Below the pieces are notes generated by a model. The model saw only the letters and a list, made by a program, of their open reading frames with translations, was not told the origin of the DNA and made no database searches. Shown piece after piece: positions 15,588 to 23,740 of a stretch of DNA of 64,000 nucleotides. The position numbers were made by a program, and so were the translations under genes. The stretch comes from Streptomyces sp. A 4/2. GTDB taxonomy: Bacteria; Actinomycetota; Actinomycetes; Streptomycetales; Streptomycetaceae. Numbering within the stretch: position 1 is the stretch's first letter; each line of letters begins with the position of its first letter. The stretch is taken from positions 1-64,000 of the forward strand of contig NZ_CALNVW010000021.1 of the NCBI RefSeq assembly GCF_940670765.1. Reading direction: 5' to 3'.

Positions 15588-17288
15588 TTAGCGCCGCCGT
15601 GCGGGCGGTGCCTGCGGCGGCGGAGGCACCGTTGCCGAGTGGATCGGGGCAGCAGCGCGGTGCGTGGTGCTGCGCGCCCTGGCCGCCTGGGCGCGGGGAC
15701 CAGGGGCGTGACGGTCACCAAGGCGGCGGATGCGCCAGGTCAGCGCGCGGGCGGGGCTGTGGGCGTCGTCCAGGGTGCGCTGGTCGAGGGCCTGACCGAG
15801 GACGGTCGTCGCGTTGTGCCCGGCAGCCTCTGCCTCGGCGAGCACGGCGGTGAGTGCGTCCCAGGCGGGGTCGTCGAGGATGCGCTCGGCGTGCTCCGGC
15901 ACGGCCTGCCGGAGGTGGTGGGCGTAGCGGTGCTTCATCTGGGGGCTGGGGGCGCGTTGCGCGAGGCCGGCCAATACCGGCTCGGCGACCTGGGCGTACG
16001 CGACCTGAAGGTGTACGAGAGCCTGTTCGGCTGCCGCTTCCTGCTGAGCGTGCTGGTGGGTGCGGTGCCAGTGCATGGCGAGCGCCACGGCCGTGAGCAC
16101 TGTGTCCAGCAGCATGGCGATTCCGGACCCGTCGCCGTCCGAGGGCCGGTCTCGCCAGATCGTTTGGATTCCGCGCCGCAGAGCGTGGGTGCTGGCGAGG
16201 TCGGCCGCGATGCGGGAGCGGGTGGCGCGCTCGAAGGCGATAGTGGCTCGTTCCAGTTCGGCCTTCACCTCGGTCGGTGCGTTGTTCGGCAGCAGATCCA
16301 GCGTCGCGCCGAGTAGCACCAGTTGGCCTTGGGCTGTCTGGTCGTCGCCATAGGCGAGGTGGTGGGAGATTCGTTCTGCGGCGGCGGTGGTTTGGTGCCA
16401 TGGGTTGCCCGGCCGGACGGTGACCGGTTCGAGGCTGGTGGTGGCGAGGCTCTTGCGGATCTTGGGCAGAGACAGGTCGGGGGCGAGGGTAGAGCCCGCG
16501 TAGAAGACTGGCTCGCCCTTGTCGTTGGTGTCGTAGGGCAGGGCGAAGGTGCAGCCGAGCGCATCACCGGAGGGGCCGCGCTTGAAGCGCACAGCCACTC
16601 CTGTGCCCTCCAGGAGCGCGAAGAACTCGGTCTCGTCGGACGCGGCGGCAACCGCGCGGCGGACCCGCAGACGCAGGACGTCACGGGCGGCGGCGCCCTG
16701 GCCCAGGCGCTTGGCCTTGAAGTGCTCCTTGCTGGTGAGCCGCTTGGCGCCGGTGCCGTCGCCCGGCTTCAACCGCCGGAGCCCGTAGTCGGCCTCGATT
16801 GAGCGGGCCTCACGCTGGACTGCGCGCTGGTCGTAGCCGCGCTCGGGCCGACGGCCGTCATGGCGTACGAGCGTGGCGGCGATGTGGATGTGGTCGTCAG
16901 CGTGGCGGACGGCCACCCAGCGGCAGGCTTCCTCATCCCCCTCGGGGGCAATGCCGGCGGCAGCCACCATCCGGCGGGCGATGTCCGCCCACTGCCCGTC
17001 GCTGAGGATCGGGTCTTCGGGCGCGGCGCGGACAGGGCAGTGCCACACAGTGTCCCTGGGCGCCTTGTCGCCCAGCATCTTCACGGGCTGATCCAGTTGT
17101 GCAACGAGCTGGGCCTCCACCTCCTTCGGGTTGCGGTGGGGGCTGCGGCCAGGGTCGGGGGCGAAGCCGTTCCAGGACGCCACCAGGTGTGGGTCGGTGT
17201 GCTCGTTGGCCCGCCCCTTGCCGAAGAGGTACGCGATGGTGCGTCGCGTGGCTTTCGGGCCCGCGCCGAGGATGATCTTGGGAATCAC
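15588..17288 (-). CDS. Relaxase / mobilization nuclease
   Basis: The 566-aa protein has an N-terminal relaxase domain: MIPKIILGAG start, CPVRAAPEDP, and the metal-binding histidine triad VRHADDHIHIAATLVRHDG, the HxH block of MobA/MobL-type relaxases in Streptomyces elements. A helical C-terminal half follows and ends in a Pro/Arg-rich tail. It would nick at oriT and lead DNA transfer. GTG start at 17288, 4 nt after the MobC stop. No coupling ATPase or T4SS is seen in the window, so transfer would need a helper. Confidence 0.87.
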   Translation of the reverse strand: MIPKIILGAGPKATRRTIAYLFGKGRANEHTDPHLVASWNGFAPDPGRSPHRNPKEVEAQLVAQLDQPVKMLGDKAPRDTVWHCPVRAAPEDPILSDGQWADIARRMVAAAGIAPEGDEEACRWVAVRHADDHIHIAATLVRHDGRRPERGYDQRAVQREARSIEADYGLRRLKPGDGTGAKRLTSKEHFKAKRLGQGAAARDVLRLRVRRAVAAASDETEFFALLEGTGVAVRFKRGPSGDALGCTFALPYDTNDKGEPVFYAGSTLAPDLSLPKIRKSLATTSLEPVTVRPGNPWHQTTAAAERISHHLAYGDDQTAQGQLVLLGATLDLLPNNAPTEVKAELERATIAFERATRSRIAADLASTHALRRGIQTIWRDRPSDGDGSGIAMLLDTVLTAVALAMHWHRTHQHAQQEAAAEQALVHLQVAYAQVAEPVLAGLAQRAPSPQMKHRYAHHLRQAVPEHAERILDDPAWDALTAVLAEAEAAGHNATTVLGQALDQRTLDDAHSPARALTWRIRRLGDRHAPGPRAQAARARSTTHRAAAPIHSATVPPPPQAPPARRR

Positions 17289-17292
17289 CGGC

Positions 17293-17934
17293 TCACCGGG
17301 CCTCAGTGACCTGGGCGATAGCAGTGTCCAGTTCGTCGATGGACGCCTCGACGCGGGCCAGGAGCCTTTGGACGGTGGCGGGGTGGGGCCAGGTGCCGTC
17401 CTTGTTGAGGTGATGGGCGAGCTGATTGAGGTTGCTGCCGATCTTGCCGAGCTGTCCGTTGGCGGCCATGAGCGTCTTCACCATGGCGCGATAGTCGGCG
17501 ACAGCTGCGGTGGGATCGCTGGCACGGGCAGCGGCAAGGGAGCACTCGGCCACGTAGCCACCGGTAGCCATGCCGCTCAGAGCGGCGGCGTTCTTGACGA
17601 GGGCGAATTCGTGGTCGTTGTAGCGGGGGTGGACGCGGCGCTCGCGCAACTGCTTGTCACGCAGACGGCGACGCGGCGCTGGCTGCTGCGGCACGCTCGA
17701 CGATGGCTTGGTGCCTCCTGACCCGGCTGGCTCCCCCGGGCCGGCCGACTCCGGTGCCGCCTTGGCGCCGGATGCCTCCGCCTCCCCTGGGGCGGAGGTC
17801 GGGTAAGGACTCCTTACCCGACAACTTGCTCCGTCTGAAGCAGCCCGTCCGAATGCCTGCCGTACACGTTCCGTCAACACAGGCGACTTCGTCAGCGGTA
17901 TCTGTTCCTTGGGGTGGTGTGGCTCGTGCGTCAT
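17293..17934 (-). CDS. mobC: MobC-family relaxosome protein
   Basis: The 213-aa protein has a long basic/Pro-Ala-rich N-terminal half and the MobC domain at the C-terminus. It includes RRVHPRYNDHEFALVKNAAALSGMATGGYVAECSLAAA (ribbon-helix-helix-like) and LGKIGSNLNQLAHHLNKDG, the usual MobC signature. It helps the relaxase bind oriT. ATG 17934 has GGAG at 8 nt; in-frame upstream codons lack a site. It is directly upstream of the relaxase on the same strand. Confidence 0.87.
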   Translation of the reverse strand: MTHEPHHPKEQIPLTKSPVLTERVRQAFGRAASDGASCRVRSPYPTSAPGEAEASGAKAAPESAGPGEPAGSGGTKPSSSVPQQPAPRRRLRDKQLRERRVHPRYNDHEFALVKNAAALSGMATGGYVAECSLAAARASDPTAAVADYRAMVKTLMAANGQLGKIGSNLNQLAHHLNKDGTWPHPATVQRLLARVEASIDELDTAIAQVTEAR

Positions 17935-18088
17935 GAACGGTTCTCCAGACGAGGGGGTGGGGCGGGCTCTCGGGAGGGCCCGTGAGCTGCGAGCGGTCAC
18001 ACGGACCCGTCCATGGGTGTGATGAGCCAGTAGTGACCGGCCTGGCCGGGTGACCGGAACGGGTTCCGGTCGCCCGGCAGGTTCCTGG

Positions 18089-18967
18089 TCAGCCGCTGGC
18101 TGGACCGCTTTCGGCGGAGGCTGTGAGTTCGTTCCGGAGGACGTTCGTCACCTCGGTCAGCCGCTCACTGGAAATCGGAAGACCCTTGTCCTCAACTGCC
18201 TTCCGGACAGTGGCCCGGGTGAGTTTTCCCTGCTCAGCACAGGCAGCCCTGCCGATCTCCACGAGATCCCCGAGCGGGGCGCCGGGTGGACGGCCACCGC
18301 GGGACTTGGTCTCCGCAACCTCCGCAGGAGGTTGCGGAGACCCATCGGACACGGCGACCGGTGGCTCGGTGAACCCGGCGAGCTCGCCGGGTTCGGCTGG
18401 CTCCGCTGGCATTCCGGCGGCCCGGAGAGGTGTGGTCACCGATGCCCTCAGCACTTGCCCAGAACCTGCGAGCGGGTGCTGGTCCACGAGCTGGTGGATC
18501 TGCCGCATCAGTACGGCGAAGGCCACCATCGCGGCTGCCGGTGGAACCGCGGCCACCACGTAGTCGAGGAACGGGACGTCACCGGTTTCGCGTGTGCCGC
18601 TGACCCCGGCAACGTTCAGGGCGATGGAGCCGACAGATCCGATGGCGGTCACCGCGATGGCCCATCGGTCGGTGACCCGGCGCAGCCCTGCGCGGAGCAT
18701 GAGCAGCTCACCCGCGACGATGAAGGCGTCCAGGGTGGCGGGCCACGCCCAGCGGCGGACCGGTGAATCTCCCAGCCCGTGCTGCCCGGCGACGTCGGCC
18801 AGGTGCGCGTAGGAAAGACAGAACGCTCCGGCGGTCAGGGCGACGATGACGATGCCGGCCGCGATGAGCGCGTAGCGTTCGGCAGCGCCATGGGGCGCTG
18901 CGGGCTGTCCTTCGGTCGTTCGGTTGACCGGCTGGTGGTGCGGGGGTGAGAGGGGAGGGGTGGGCAA
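18089..18967 (-). CDS. DUF2637 / SpdB-like membrane protein
   Basis: The 292-aa protein has four predicted membrane segments in its first half (ALIAAGIVIVALTAGAFCLSYAHL, WAWPATLDAFIVAGELLML, IAVTAIGSVGSIALNVAGV, YVVAAVPPAAAMVAFAVLM). This is the DUF2637 layout common on Streptomyces plasmids and integrative elements, often called plasmid-spread protein. A Pro/Glu/Ala linker follows, then a C-terminal HTH-like part (GKLTRATVRKAVEDKGLPISSERLTEV). TTG start at 18967 with AGGAG 7 nt upstream. The linker-coding DNA contains two perfect inverted repeats, described separately. A role in transfer or spread is inferred from family context. Confidence 0.82.
   Translation of the reverse strand: MPTPPLSPPHHQPVNRTTEGQPAAPHGAAERYALIAAGIVIVALTAGAFCLSYAHLADVAGQHGLGDSPVRRWAWPATLDAFIVAGELLMLRAGLRRVTDRWAIAVTAIGSVGSIALNVAGVSGTRETGDVPFLDYVVAAVPPAAAMVAFAVLMRQIHQLVDQHPLAGSGQVLRASVTTPLRAAGMPAEPAEPGELAGFTEPPVAVSDGSPQPPAEVAETKSRGGRPPGAPLGDLVEIGRAACAEQGKLTRATVRKAVEDKGLPISSERLTEVTNVLRNELTASAESGPASG
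18308..18394. repeat. Two perfect inverted repeats inside the DUF2637 gene
   Basis: Arms of 16 bp at 18308-18323 and 18327-18342 are perfectly complementary with a 3-nt centre. A second, uninterrupted 24-bp palindrome occupies 18371-18394 (GAACCCGGCGAG and its complement). Both lie in the low-complexity linker of the coding sequence, within about 1 kb of mobC and the relaxase, so a cis-acting transfer site is possible. Confidence 0.7.
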
Positions 18968-19397
18968 GCGGGTGCTCCTGGGGTGGTGGTGTGGGGCGTC
19001 TTTGGCGTCTTGGCCGTTGCAAGTGCAGGTCAGGGGCGGTACGGCAGCGGCTCCGGCTGTCCGTCTCGGTAGTGCCGCCAGCCGTCTTCAGCTCTGTCGC
19101 AGTACGCCGCAGGCGGTTCGCCGCGCCAGTGCCCGACCGGGGTGCCGCTGTCCCGAGTCGGGACAGCGGCATTGCGTCTTCCGTCTCACTGGCCAGGGCT
19201 GTGACCTGCACCGATACGGCAAGGACGCGGGAGACGGTGCAAGACGGATCCGGACAGCGTCTTGGGCGGCCACGCCGGTGGTCGTGATCGCGTTGCCGTC
19301 TTGGCCCCGGTCGCCGTCTCGCTCGCAGGCCGTATGACCTGCGAGATCACGGCAGGGACGGCAGGGACGGCAGGGACGGCAACCAGGGCGGCGGGCC
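18968..19397. other. 430-bp gap with a palindrome and a 9-bp tandem array
   Basis: A 13-bp perfect inverted repeat with a 1-nt centre lies at 19144-19170 (arms GCCGCTGTCCCGA). A 9-bp unit GGCAGGGAC is repeated just over three times at 19351-19380. On the minus strand a 45-codon frame ending shortly before the DUF2637 gene reads protein-like (WRHYRDGQPEPLPYRP at its end) but has no start codon. It may be a remnant of a small element gene. Confidence 0.45.
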
Positions 19398-20711
19398 TCA
19401 GCCCCTGTCGGGGGCGGGGCGGGTGCCGACGGGGTGGACGGTGGGGCAGTACCGCCGCCAGCTGTCGAGGAACTTGTTGCGCGTGTAGCCCTTGCGTTGC
19501 GTTCCGTCAGCCATCCGGACGTTGCCCGGCCCCACGCCAAAGCCCCGCAGCAGCCTGCCCAACTCACGGGCGTTCAGCCCGCCGCGCCCCCACTCCGCCC
19601 ACGGGCTCTCGGGGTCCTGGCGCAGGTGGTGCAGGAGTTCCTCGGTGGACAGGCTGTCCACCTCCCGCTGGGCAGCGAAGATCCGACGGATGTCGGCGAG
19701 GATCCGTGCGCCGCCGGGGTTGTCCTCCTCGGCTGTCACTTCGGCGGCGACCATGCGTGCGCACGCCATTCGAGCCCGGCGCGGCCAAGACCCACCGACT
19801 AGCTCGGCGACGATCACCAAGGGTTCCCAGGTGTCGGCGGCGCGGTCCTCGACTGGCATGTCCGGCTCAAGGATTGCCGCCTCCTCCAGAAGCGGCCTGG
19901 CCCACGCGTTGACCCGGTCGCGCAGTTCGTGCAGGGCAGGAATGTCACGGCGGGAGCGGAAGGGCTTCACCTTCTCCCCTTCGGCCCGTCGACGCATCCG
20001 GATCACGACCGACCGGTCCATGATCGTGTCGGGCAGGTTGCCGATCCCCGCGATGGCCGCCATGGCGAAGGTGGCGAACTTGTGCGGGGTGTGGTCGTTA
20101 CCGACGACCCGAGTCACGTAACGCCCTCGCTGATGACCGGCGTTGAGCAGGCCACGCGTCTCCTCGTTCCGCTCCGCCTGCTTCGGCGTACCGAAAATGG
20201 TGTCTGCCTCGTCCACCAGAAGCGTCGGCGGCTCCTCCTCGGTGATCGAGCGGAAGATCGCCGCCGGCGTGGTGTTGATCGTCAGCATCGGCTCGTGGAC
20301 CGTCTCGGTCAGCACATCCAGGAGCCGCGACTTGCCGCACCGCTTCTCCGGCCCCACCACCGCCAGACGCGGCGCGTGCTGCCACGCGGTCTGCAGGTGC
20401 GTGGCCACCACCCACAAGGCGATCGCATCGAGCGCCTCCGCTGACGGCGGGATCACGAACTGGGCTATCCGCGCGTGCAGTTCATCCAGCAGCGCGGAGC
20501 CCTGCGTCGGATCCGCATCGGGGATGTCCTCCAGCCCGCTCGGCGCCTGCGCCTCAGCGGCGCTGTCGGCGGCCGAACCGCCGGTCAGGCCGGGATCGGC
20601 GTCTGCGGGCTGGGAGGCGCTCAGGTGGGCGCCTGGCTGGCCGGGGATGGCGGTCATGGGCCAGCTTGCCTTGGCAGGCTCGGAATAGTCCTTGGGGTTC
20701 TTGGGTTCCAC
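19398..20711 (-). CDS. DUF3631-domain P-loop ATPase of the mobile element
   Basis: The 437-aa protein has a Walker A-like VVGPEKRCGKSRLLDVL, Walker B PTLLVDEADTIFG, a helicase-like IMDRSVVIRMRRR block, and a C-terminal DUF3631 region (LNARELGRLLRGFGV, KGYTRNKFLDSWRRYC). GTG 20711 follows GAGGAG at 8 nt. DUF3631 proteins are typical of Streptomyces integrative elements and phages and are thought to be helicase-like; a replication role is inferred. A variable acidic N-terminal segment precedes the ATPase. Confidence 0.82.
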   Translation of the reverse strand: MEPKNPKDYSEPAKASWPMTAIPGQPGAHLSASQPADADPGLTGGSAADSAAEAQAPSGLEDIPDADPTQGSALLDELHARIAQFVIPPSAEALDAIALWVVATHLQTAWQHAPRLAVVGPEKRCGKSRLLDVLTETVHEPMLTINTTPAAIFRSITEEEPPTLLVDEADTIFGTPKQAERNEETRGLLNAGHQRGRYVTRVVGNDHTPHKFATFAMAAIAGIGNLPDTIMDRSVVIRMRRRAEGEKVKPFRSRRDIPALHELRDRVNAWARPLLEEAAILEPDMPVEDRAADTWEPLVIVAELVGGSWPRRARMACARMVAAEVTAEEDNPGGARILADIRRIFAAQREVDSLSTEELLHHLRQDPESPWAEWGRGGLNARELGRLLRGFGVGPGNVRMADGTQRKGYTRNKFLDSWRRYCPTVHPVGTRPAPDRG

Positions 20712-20795
20712 TGGGCAGCTCCTCGTCTGGCGGTGGCGGGCTCGCCCGCCCTTTCCGCCGGGTCGGTTCTCATCGGATCGCTGGGGAGCTATGGG

Positions 20796-20821
20796 GCCTC
20801 CGGCGTTGCACCGCCGGAGGC
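20796..20821. terminator. Hairpin between excisionase and DUF3631 genes
   Basis: Ten-bp perfect arms GCCTCCGGCG (20796-20805) and CGCCGGAGGC (20812-20821) with a 6-nt loop lie in a 233-bp gap between two leftward genes. No T-run follows; likely a terminator or attenuator for the excisionase transcript. Confidence 0.5.
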
Positions 20822-20944
20822 TCTCCCCTTTCCCGCAGGCACTGGGGTACCGCGAGGGACCACGGACAGTACGGTCACGCCCGGCCACAGTCCAGCGATT
20901 CTGTGTCAGCTCAGCGCAGAACTGTTTGCTACGCTCCCGCCCTT

Positions 20945-21175
20945 TCACGCGGCCTGGCCCAACAGGATCAGCAGATCCGCGGTCACGACCCGATAGGCGT
21001 TGCCCAGCCGTAGGACCTTGCACGGGTACGCGCCGCGCTTCGCCAGCTCATACCCCTTGCTCCGCCCGAGCCCAAGGGCGCGGTTGCTGGTTTCGAGGTC
21101 AACGGCTACCGGCAGGGCCAGCAGGTCCTCACGACTCATCCCTTTCGGCGATCCCTCTGCGGTGTTTTCGCGCAT
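20945..21175 (-). CDS. xis: Excisionase-like helix-turn-helix protein
   Basis: This is a small protein of about 76 aa from the ATG at 21175 (a later ATG at 21139 gives 64 aa). It has MerR/Xis-like winged-helix features: LPVAVDLETSNRALGLGRSKGYELAKRGAYPCKVLRLGNAYRVVTADLLILLG. Such proteins are standard in Streptomyces integrative elements and direct excision with the integrase. It is divergent from the XRE repressor/integrase pair, so both promoters lie in the short gap around 21176-21270. Confidence 0.78.
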   Translation of the reverse strand: MRENTAEGSPKGMSREDLLALPVAVDLETSNRALGLGRSKGYELAKRGAYPCKVLRLGNAYRVVTADLLILLGQAA

Positions 21176-21260
21176 GCGCCATGCCTTTCCGTACAGCCGT
21201 CGGCGAACGCGGGCATCACGTCCGGCTCCAGGCAGCCACCAATCAGGATCCACAAGTTAA

Positions 21261-21277
21261 TGTGTCTACATGACACA
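21261..21277. promoter_or_regulatory. Palindromic operator over the XRE repressor start codon
   Basis: TGTGTC (21261-21266), a 5-nt centre and GACACA (21272-21277) form a perfect palindrome that contains the ATG of the XRE gene at 21270. No Shine-Dalgarno precedes this ATG, suggesting a leaderless transcript and direct autoregulation. Confidence 0.5.
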
Positions 21278-21950
21278 ATGCCGTGTGGATGATGAAGCGG
21301 ACGACTTCCCGGAGTGGGTGGACCGGGTCCAGGCGAACGTGGCCGGCGAAGTCCGCCGCAGACGAAAGGAGATGGGGTGGAGCGCGCAGGAACTGGCCGA
21401 CCGGTGCGAGCAGCTCGGGCACCCGATCCCGCGCAATGTGATCGCCAACATGGAGTCCGGCCGCAGGGCCGGCCTGCCGCTGGTGGACGTCTTGGTCCTG
21501 GCCGCCGCCCTGGAGACGTACCCCGCCTGCCTGATCTTCCCGGTCGGCTACGTCGAGGAGACCCAGGAGCTCCCCTTCCAGAGCCTCGTCCCCACTTGGG
21601 ACGCCCTGCGTCGCTTCTCCGGCGAACAGGAAGTCTTCGGGCGCGACCTGGGTCTCGTGCCCGACTTCGAAGCCCACGCGAGCCTCGTACGCACCGCCCT
21701 AGCAGCGCTCGACGAAGAGGAGCAGGCACGGTTCGCGGCCAAGACGGCAACCAGCCGCGCCCAACAGGAAGAAGCCGAACGAAAACGGACCGAGTACGCC
21801 GACCAGGCCATCTCGGCCAAGTACAAGCTCCGTCACCTCCGTCGAGACCTCCTCGACGACGGAGCCGTCCCGCCCGACCTCCCACCCTCACTCCACGACG
21901 TCGACCCGCCCGAATGGGCCCCCGATACCACCACGGAGGAACGCCCTTGA
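21270..21950 (+). CDS. XRE-family repressor of the mobile element
   Basis: The 226-aa protein has an HTH at residues ~25-60 (VRRRRKEMGWSAQELADRCEQLGHPIPRNVIANMESGRR) and a long helical, charged C-terminus with a probable coiled coil (FAAKTATSRAQQEEAERKRTEYADQAISAKYKLRHLRRDL). It is encoded directly before the integrase with a TTGA overlap, the common repressor-integrase arrangement of Streptomyces elements. It likely controls integrase and excisionase expression from the divergent region. Confidence 0.82.
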   Translation: MTQCRVDDEADDFPEWVDRVQANVAGEVRRRRKEMGWSAQELADRCEQLGHPIPRNVIANMESGRRAGLPLVDVLVLAAALETYPACLIFPVGYVEETQELPFQSLVPTWDALRRFSGEQEVFGRDLGLVPDFEAHASLVRTALAALDEEEQARFAAKTATSRAQQEEAERKRTEYADQAISAKYKLRHLRRDLLDDGAVPPDLPPSLHDVDPPEWAPDTTTEERP

Positions 21951-23620
21951 AGGGATCCACCCACCGCCGCTGCTACTGCCGCGACGCCGAGACCGGCAAG
22001 CCGCTCGGCAAGAAGTGCCCCAAGCTCACCAGCCGCAAGCACGGCTCCTACTCCATACGCCAGGAGCTCCCACCCCGAGCCGACGGAATCCGCCGATCCT
22101 TCAGCCGTGCCGGCTACGAGAGCATCAAGGCTGCCCAAGTCGACCTCGACCACATACGGGCGCTTCTCGGCCTCGCCGACTCCGATGACTCCGAAGGTCT
22201 CGATCAGATCGCCGAGTTGCTGGAGAAGGTGGCAGACGAGAAGGCTCCGCTACCGGACATCGAGGCGACCCGTCGGCGCCTGAGCCACGGCCTGGACCTC
22301 ACCAGCCGCCTCACGGTCGGCGAGTGGCTGGACATCTGGCTGGCGGGCAAGAAGGGGCGGCAGAGTGCAATCAGCCGCGACGAGAGCAATATTCGCGTCC
22401 ACCTTCAGCCGCGCATCGGGCACGTACGGCTCGACCGCCTTCGGGTCACTCACCTCTCGGAGATGTTCGAGGCCATAGCCGAGGCCAACGTCGAGATCGC
22501 CGAGGGGAACGCCGCACGACGCAAGGCGTTCGAGGATCTCGCACAGATTGCCTGGAAGGGGCGCGAGCCCCGCGCCCGCCGTAAGGCGATGAAAGCGGCC
22601 ATCGCCGAGATGGATCCCTACCGCCGCATTGTCGGTCCGGCGACGCGGCAACGTGTTCGCTCCACGCTGCGGGCAGCGCTGAACGCGGCGATCGCCCAGC
22701 AGCTGATCACCTTCAACCCGGCCGCCCACGTCGAGCTGGAGGCCGGCAGGCGCCCCAAGGCGCTTGTGTGGACTGAGGAGCGCATCCTCCATTGGAAGCG
22801 CACCGGAGAGAAGCCCTCGCCGGTGATGGTCTGGACGCCGGAACACACCGGGCTCTTCCTCGACCATGTAGCCGAGGACCGGCTGTACGCGCTGTTTCAC
22901 CTGGTCGCTTTCCGCGGACTTCGGCGAGGCGAGGCGTGCGGTCAGAGGTGGACCGACACGAACCTGGACGCCGGGCTCCTCACGGTCGCCAAGCAACTCG
23001 TGGTGAACGGCTGGGAGGTGTACGAGGACGATCCGAAGACGGACGCCGGAGCGCGCACCATCGCCCTCGACTCCGACACGGTCCAGGCCCTGACACGGCA
23101 CCGTGCCCAGCAGGACAAGGACCGCAAGGAGTGGGAGAGCGCCTGGGTGGAGACCGGAAGGGTCTTCACCCGTGAGAACGGAGAACTGCTCCACCCTGCC
23201 AACGTCACGCGGCGGTTCATCGAACTGCACGAGGAACTCGGTCTACCGCCGATCCGGCTCCACGACCTCCGTCACGGTGCCGCCACCCTGGCTCACGCGG
23301 CCGGTGCCGGCCTGAAGGACATCCAGGAGATGCTCGGCCACTCCTCGATCACCATCACGTCGGACACGTACACGAGCCTGCTCCCCGAAGCGGATCTGGC
23401 AATCGCAGAGGCTGCGGCCCGGCTCGTGCCGCGAGCGCGCACAACCCCCGAGAACATCGCTCCCGAGGCGGAGGCCGAGCTCGACGACGCAGAGTCTGCC
23501 GACGCGGAATCCGTGCCGGATGGTGCTGATCCGTTGGGGGAAATCCGGGAGATCAACTTCCCGTCCGCTCACGCACCGCTCACGCAAACGGCCCCGGACG
23601 AGAAGTCCGAGGCCGAGTAA
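21947..23620 (+). CDS. int: Tyrosine-type site-specific integrase
   Basis: The 557-aa protein has an N-terminal arm-binding region (TSRKHGSYSIRQELPPRADGIRRSFSR), a SAM-like core-binding domain (LTVGEWLDIWLAGKKGRQS) and a catalytic domain. The catalytic domain has FRGLRRGEACG (Arg I), HDLRHGAATLAHAAG (H-x-x-R) and LGHSSITITSDTYTSLLPE (His and Tyr nucleophile). The TTG at 21947 overlaps the repressor stop. It ends 47 bp from the 3' end of tRNA-Arg(CCU), the expected attachment site. Confidence 0.93.
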   Translation: MKGSTHRRCYCRDAETGKPLGKKCPKLTSRKHGSYSIRQELPPRADGIRRSFSRAGYESIKAAQVDLDHIRALLGLADSDDSEGLDQIAELLEKVADEKAPLPDIEATRRRLSHGLDLTSRLTVGEWLDIWLAGKKGRQSAISRDESNIRVHLQPRIGHVRLDRLRVTHLSEMFEAIAEANVEIAEGNAARRKAFEDLAQIAWKGREPRARRKAMKAAIAEMDPYRRIVGPATRQRVRSTLRAALNAAIAQQLITFNPAAHVELEAGRRPKALVWTEERILHWKRTGEKPSPVMVWTPEHTGLFLDHVAEDRLYALFHLVAFRGLRRGEACGQRWTDTNLDAGLLTVAKQLVVNGWEVYEDDPKTDAGARTIALDSDTVQALTRHRAQQDKDRKEWESAWVETGRVFTRENGELLHPANVTRRFIELHEELGLPPIRLHDLRHGAATLAHAAGAGLKDIQEMLGHSSITITSDTYTSLLPEADLAIAEAAARLVPRARTTPENIAPEAEAELDDAESADAESVPDGADPLGEIREINFPSAHAPLTQTAPDEKSEAE

Positions 23621-23667
23621 GACCCCTCCCTGGGGGAGAAACCCCAGGTCAGAGCGGTAGTGCGTTG

Positions 23668-23740
23668 TGCCCCCGGCAGGATTCGAACCTGCGACACCCG
23701 CTTTAGGAGAGCGGTGCTCTATCCCCTGAGCTACGAAGGC
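23668..23740 (-). tRNA. tRNA-Arg (anticodon CCU)
   Basis: A 73-nt cloverleaf on the minus strand: acceptor GCCTTCG/CGGGGGC, D-arm GCTC..GAGC, anticodon arm CCGCT-CTCCTAA-AGCGG with anticodon CCU, T-arm GCAGG-TTCGAAT-CCTGC, discriminator A at 23668; no encoded CCA. Its 3' half is the attachment site of the adjacent integrase. Two adjacent G-U pairs occur in the acceptor stem. Confidence 0.95.

Larger units (their letters stand above)
1..23668. mobile_element. Integrative mobilizable element at tRNA-Arg(CCU); left end outside window
   Basis: Integrase, repressor, excisionase, DUF3631 ATPase, DUF2637 protein, MobC and relaxase form a continuous mobility block (15588-23620) ending at the 3' end of the tRNA. 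I found no copy of the tRNA 3' end (the GGATTCGAACC region) in 1-23660, so attL must lie before position 1 or be too short to see by eye. Assignment of 1-15587 as cargo is therefore inference. No coupling protein or T4SS is present, hence mobilizable rather than self-transmissible. Confidence 0.6.
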
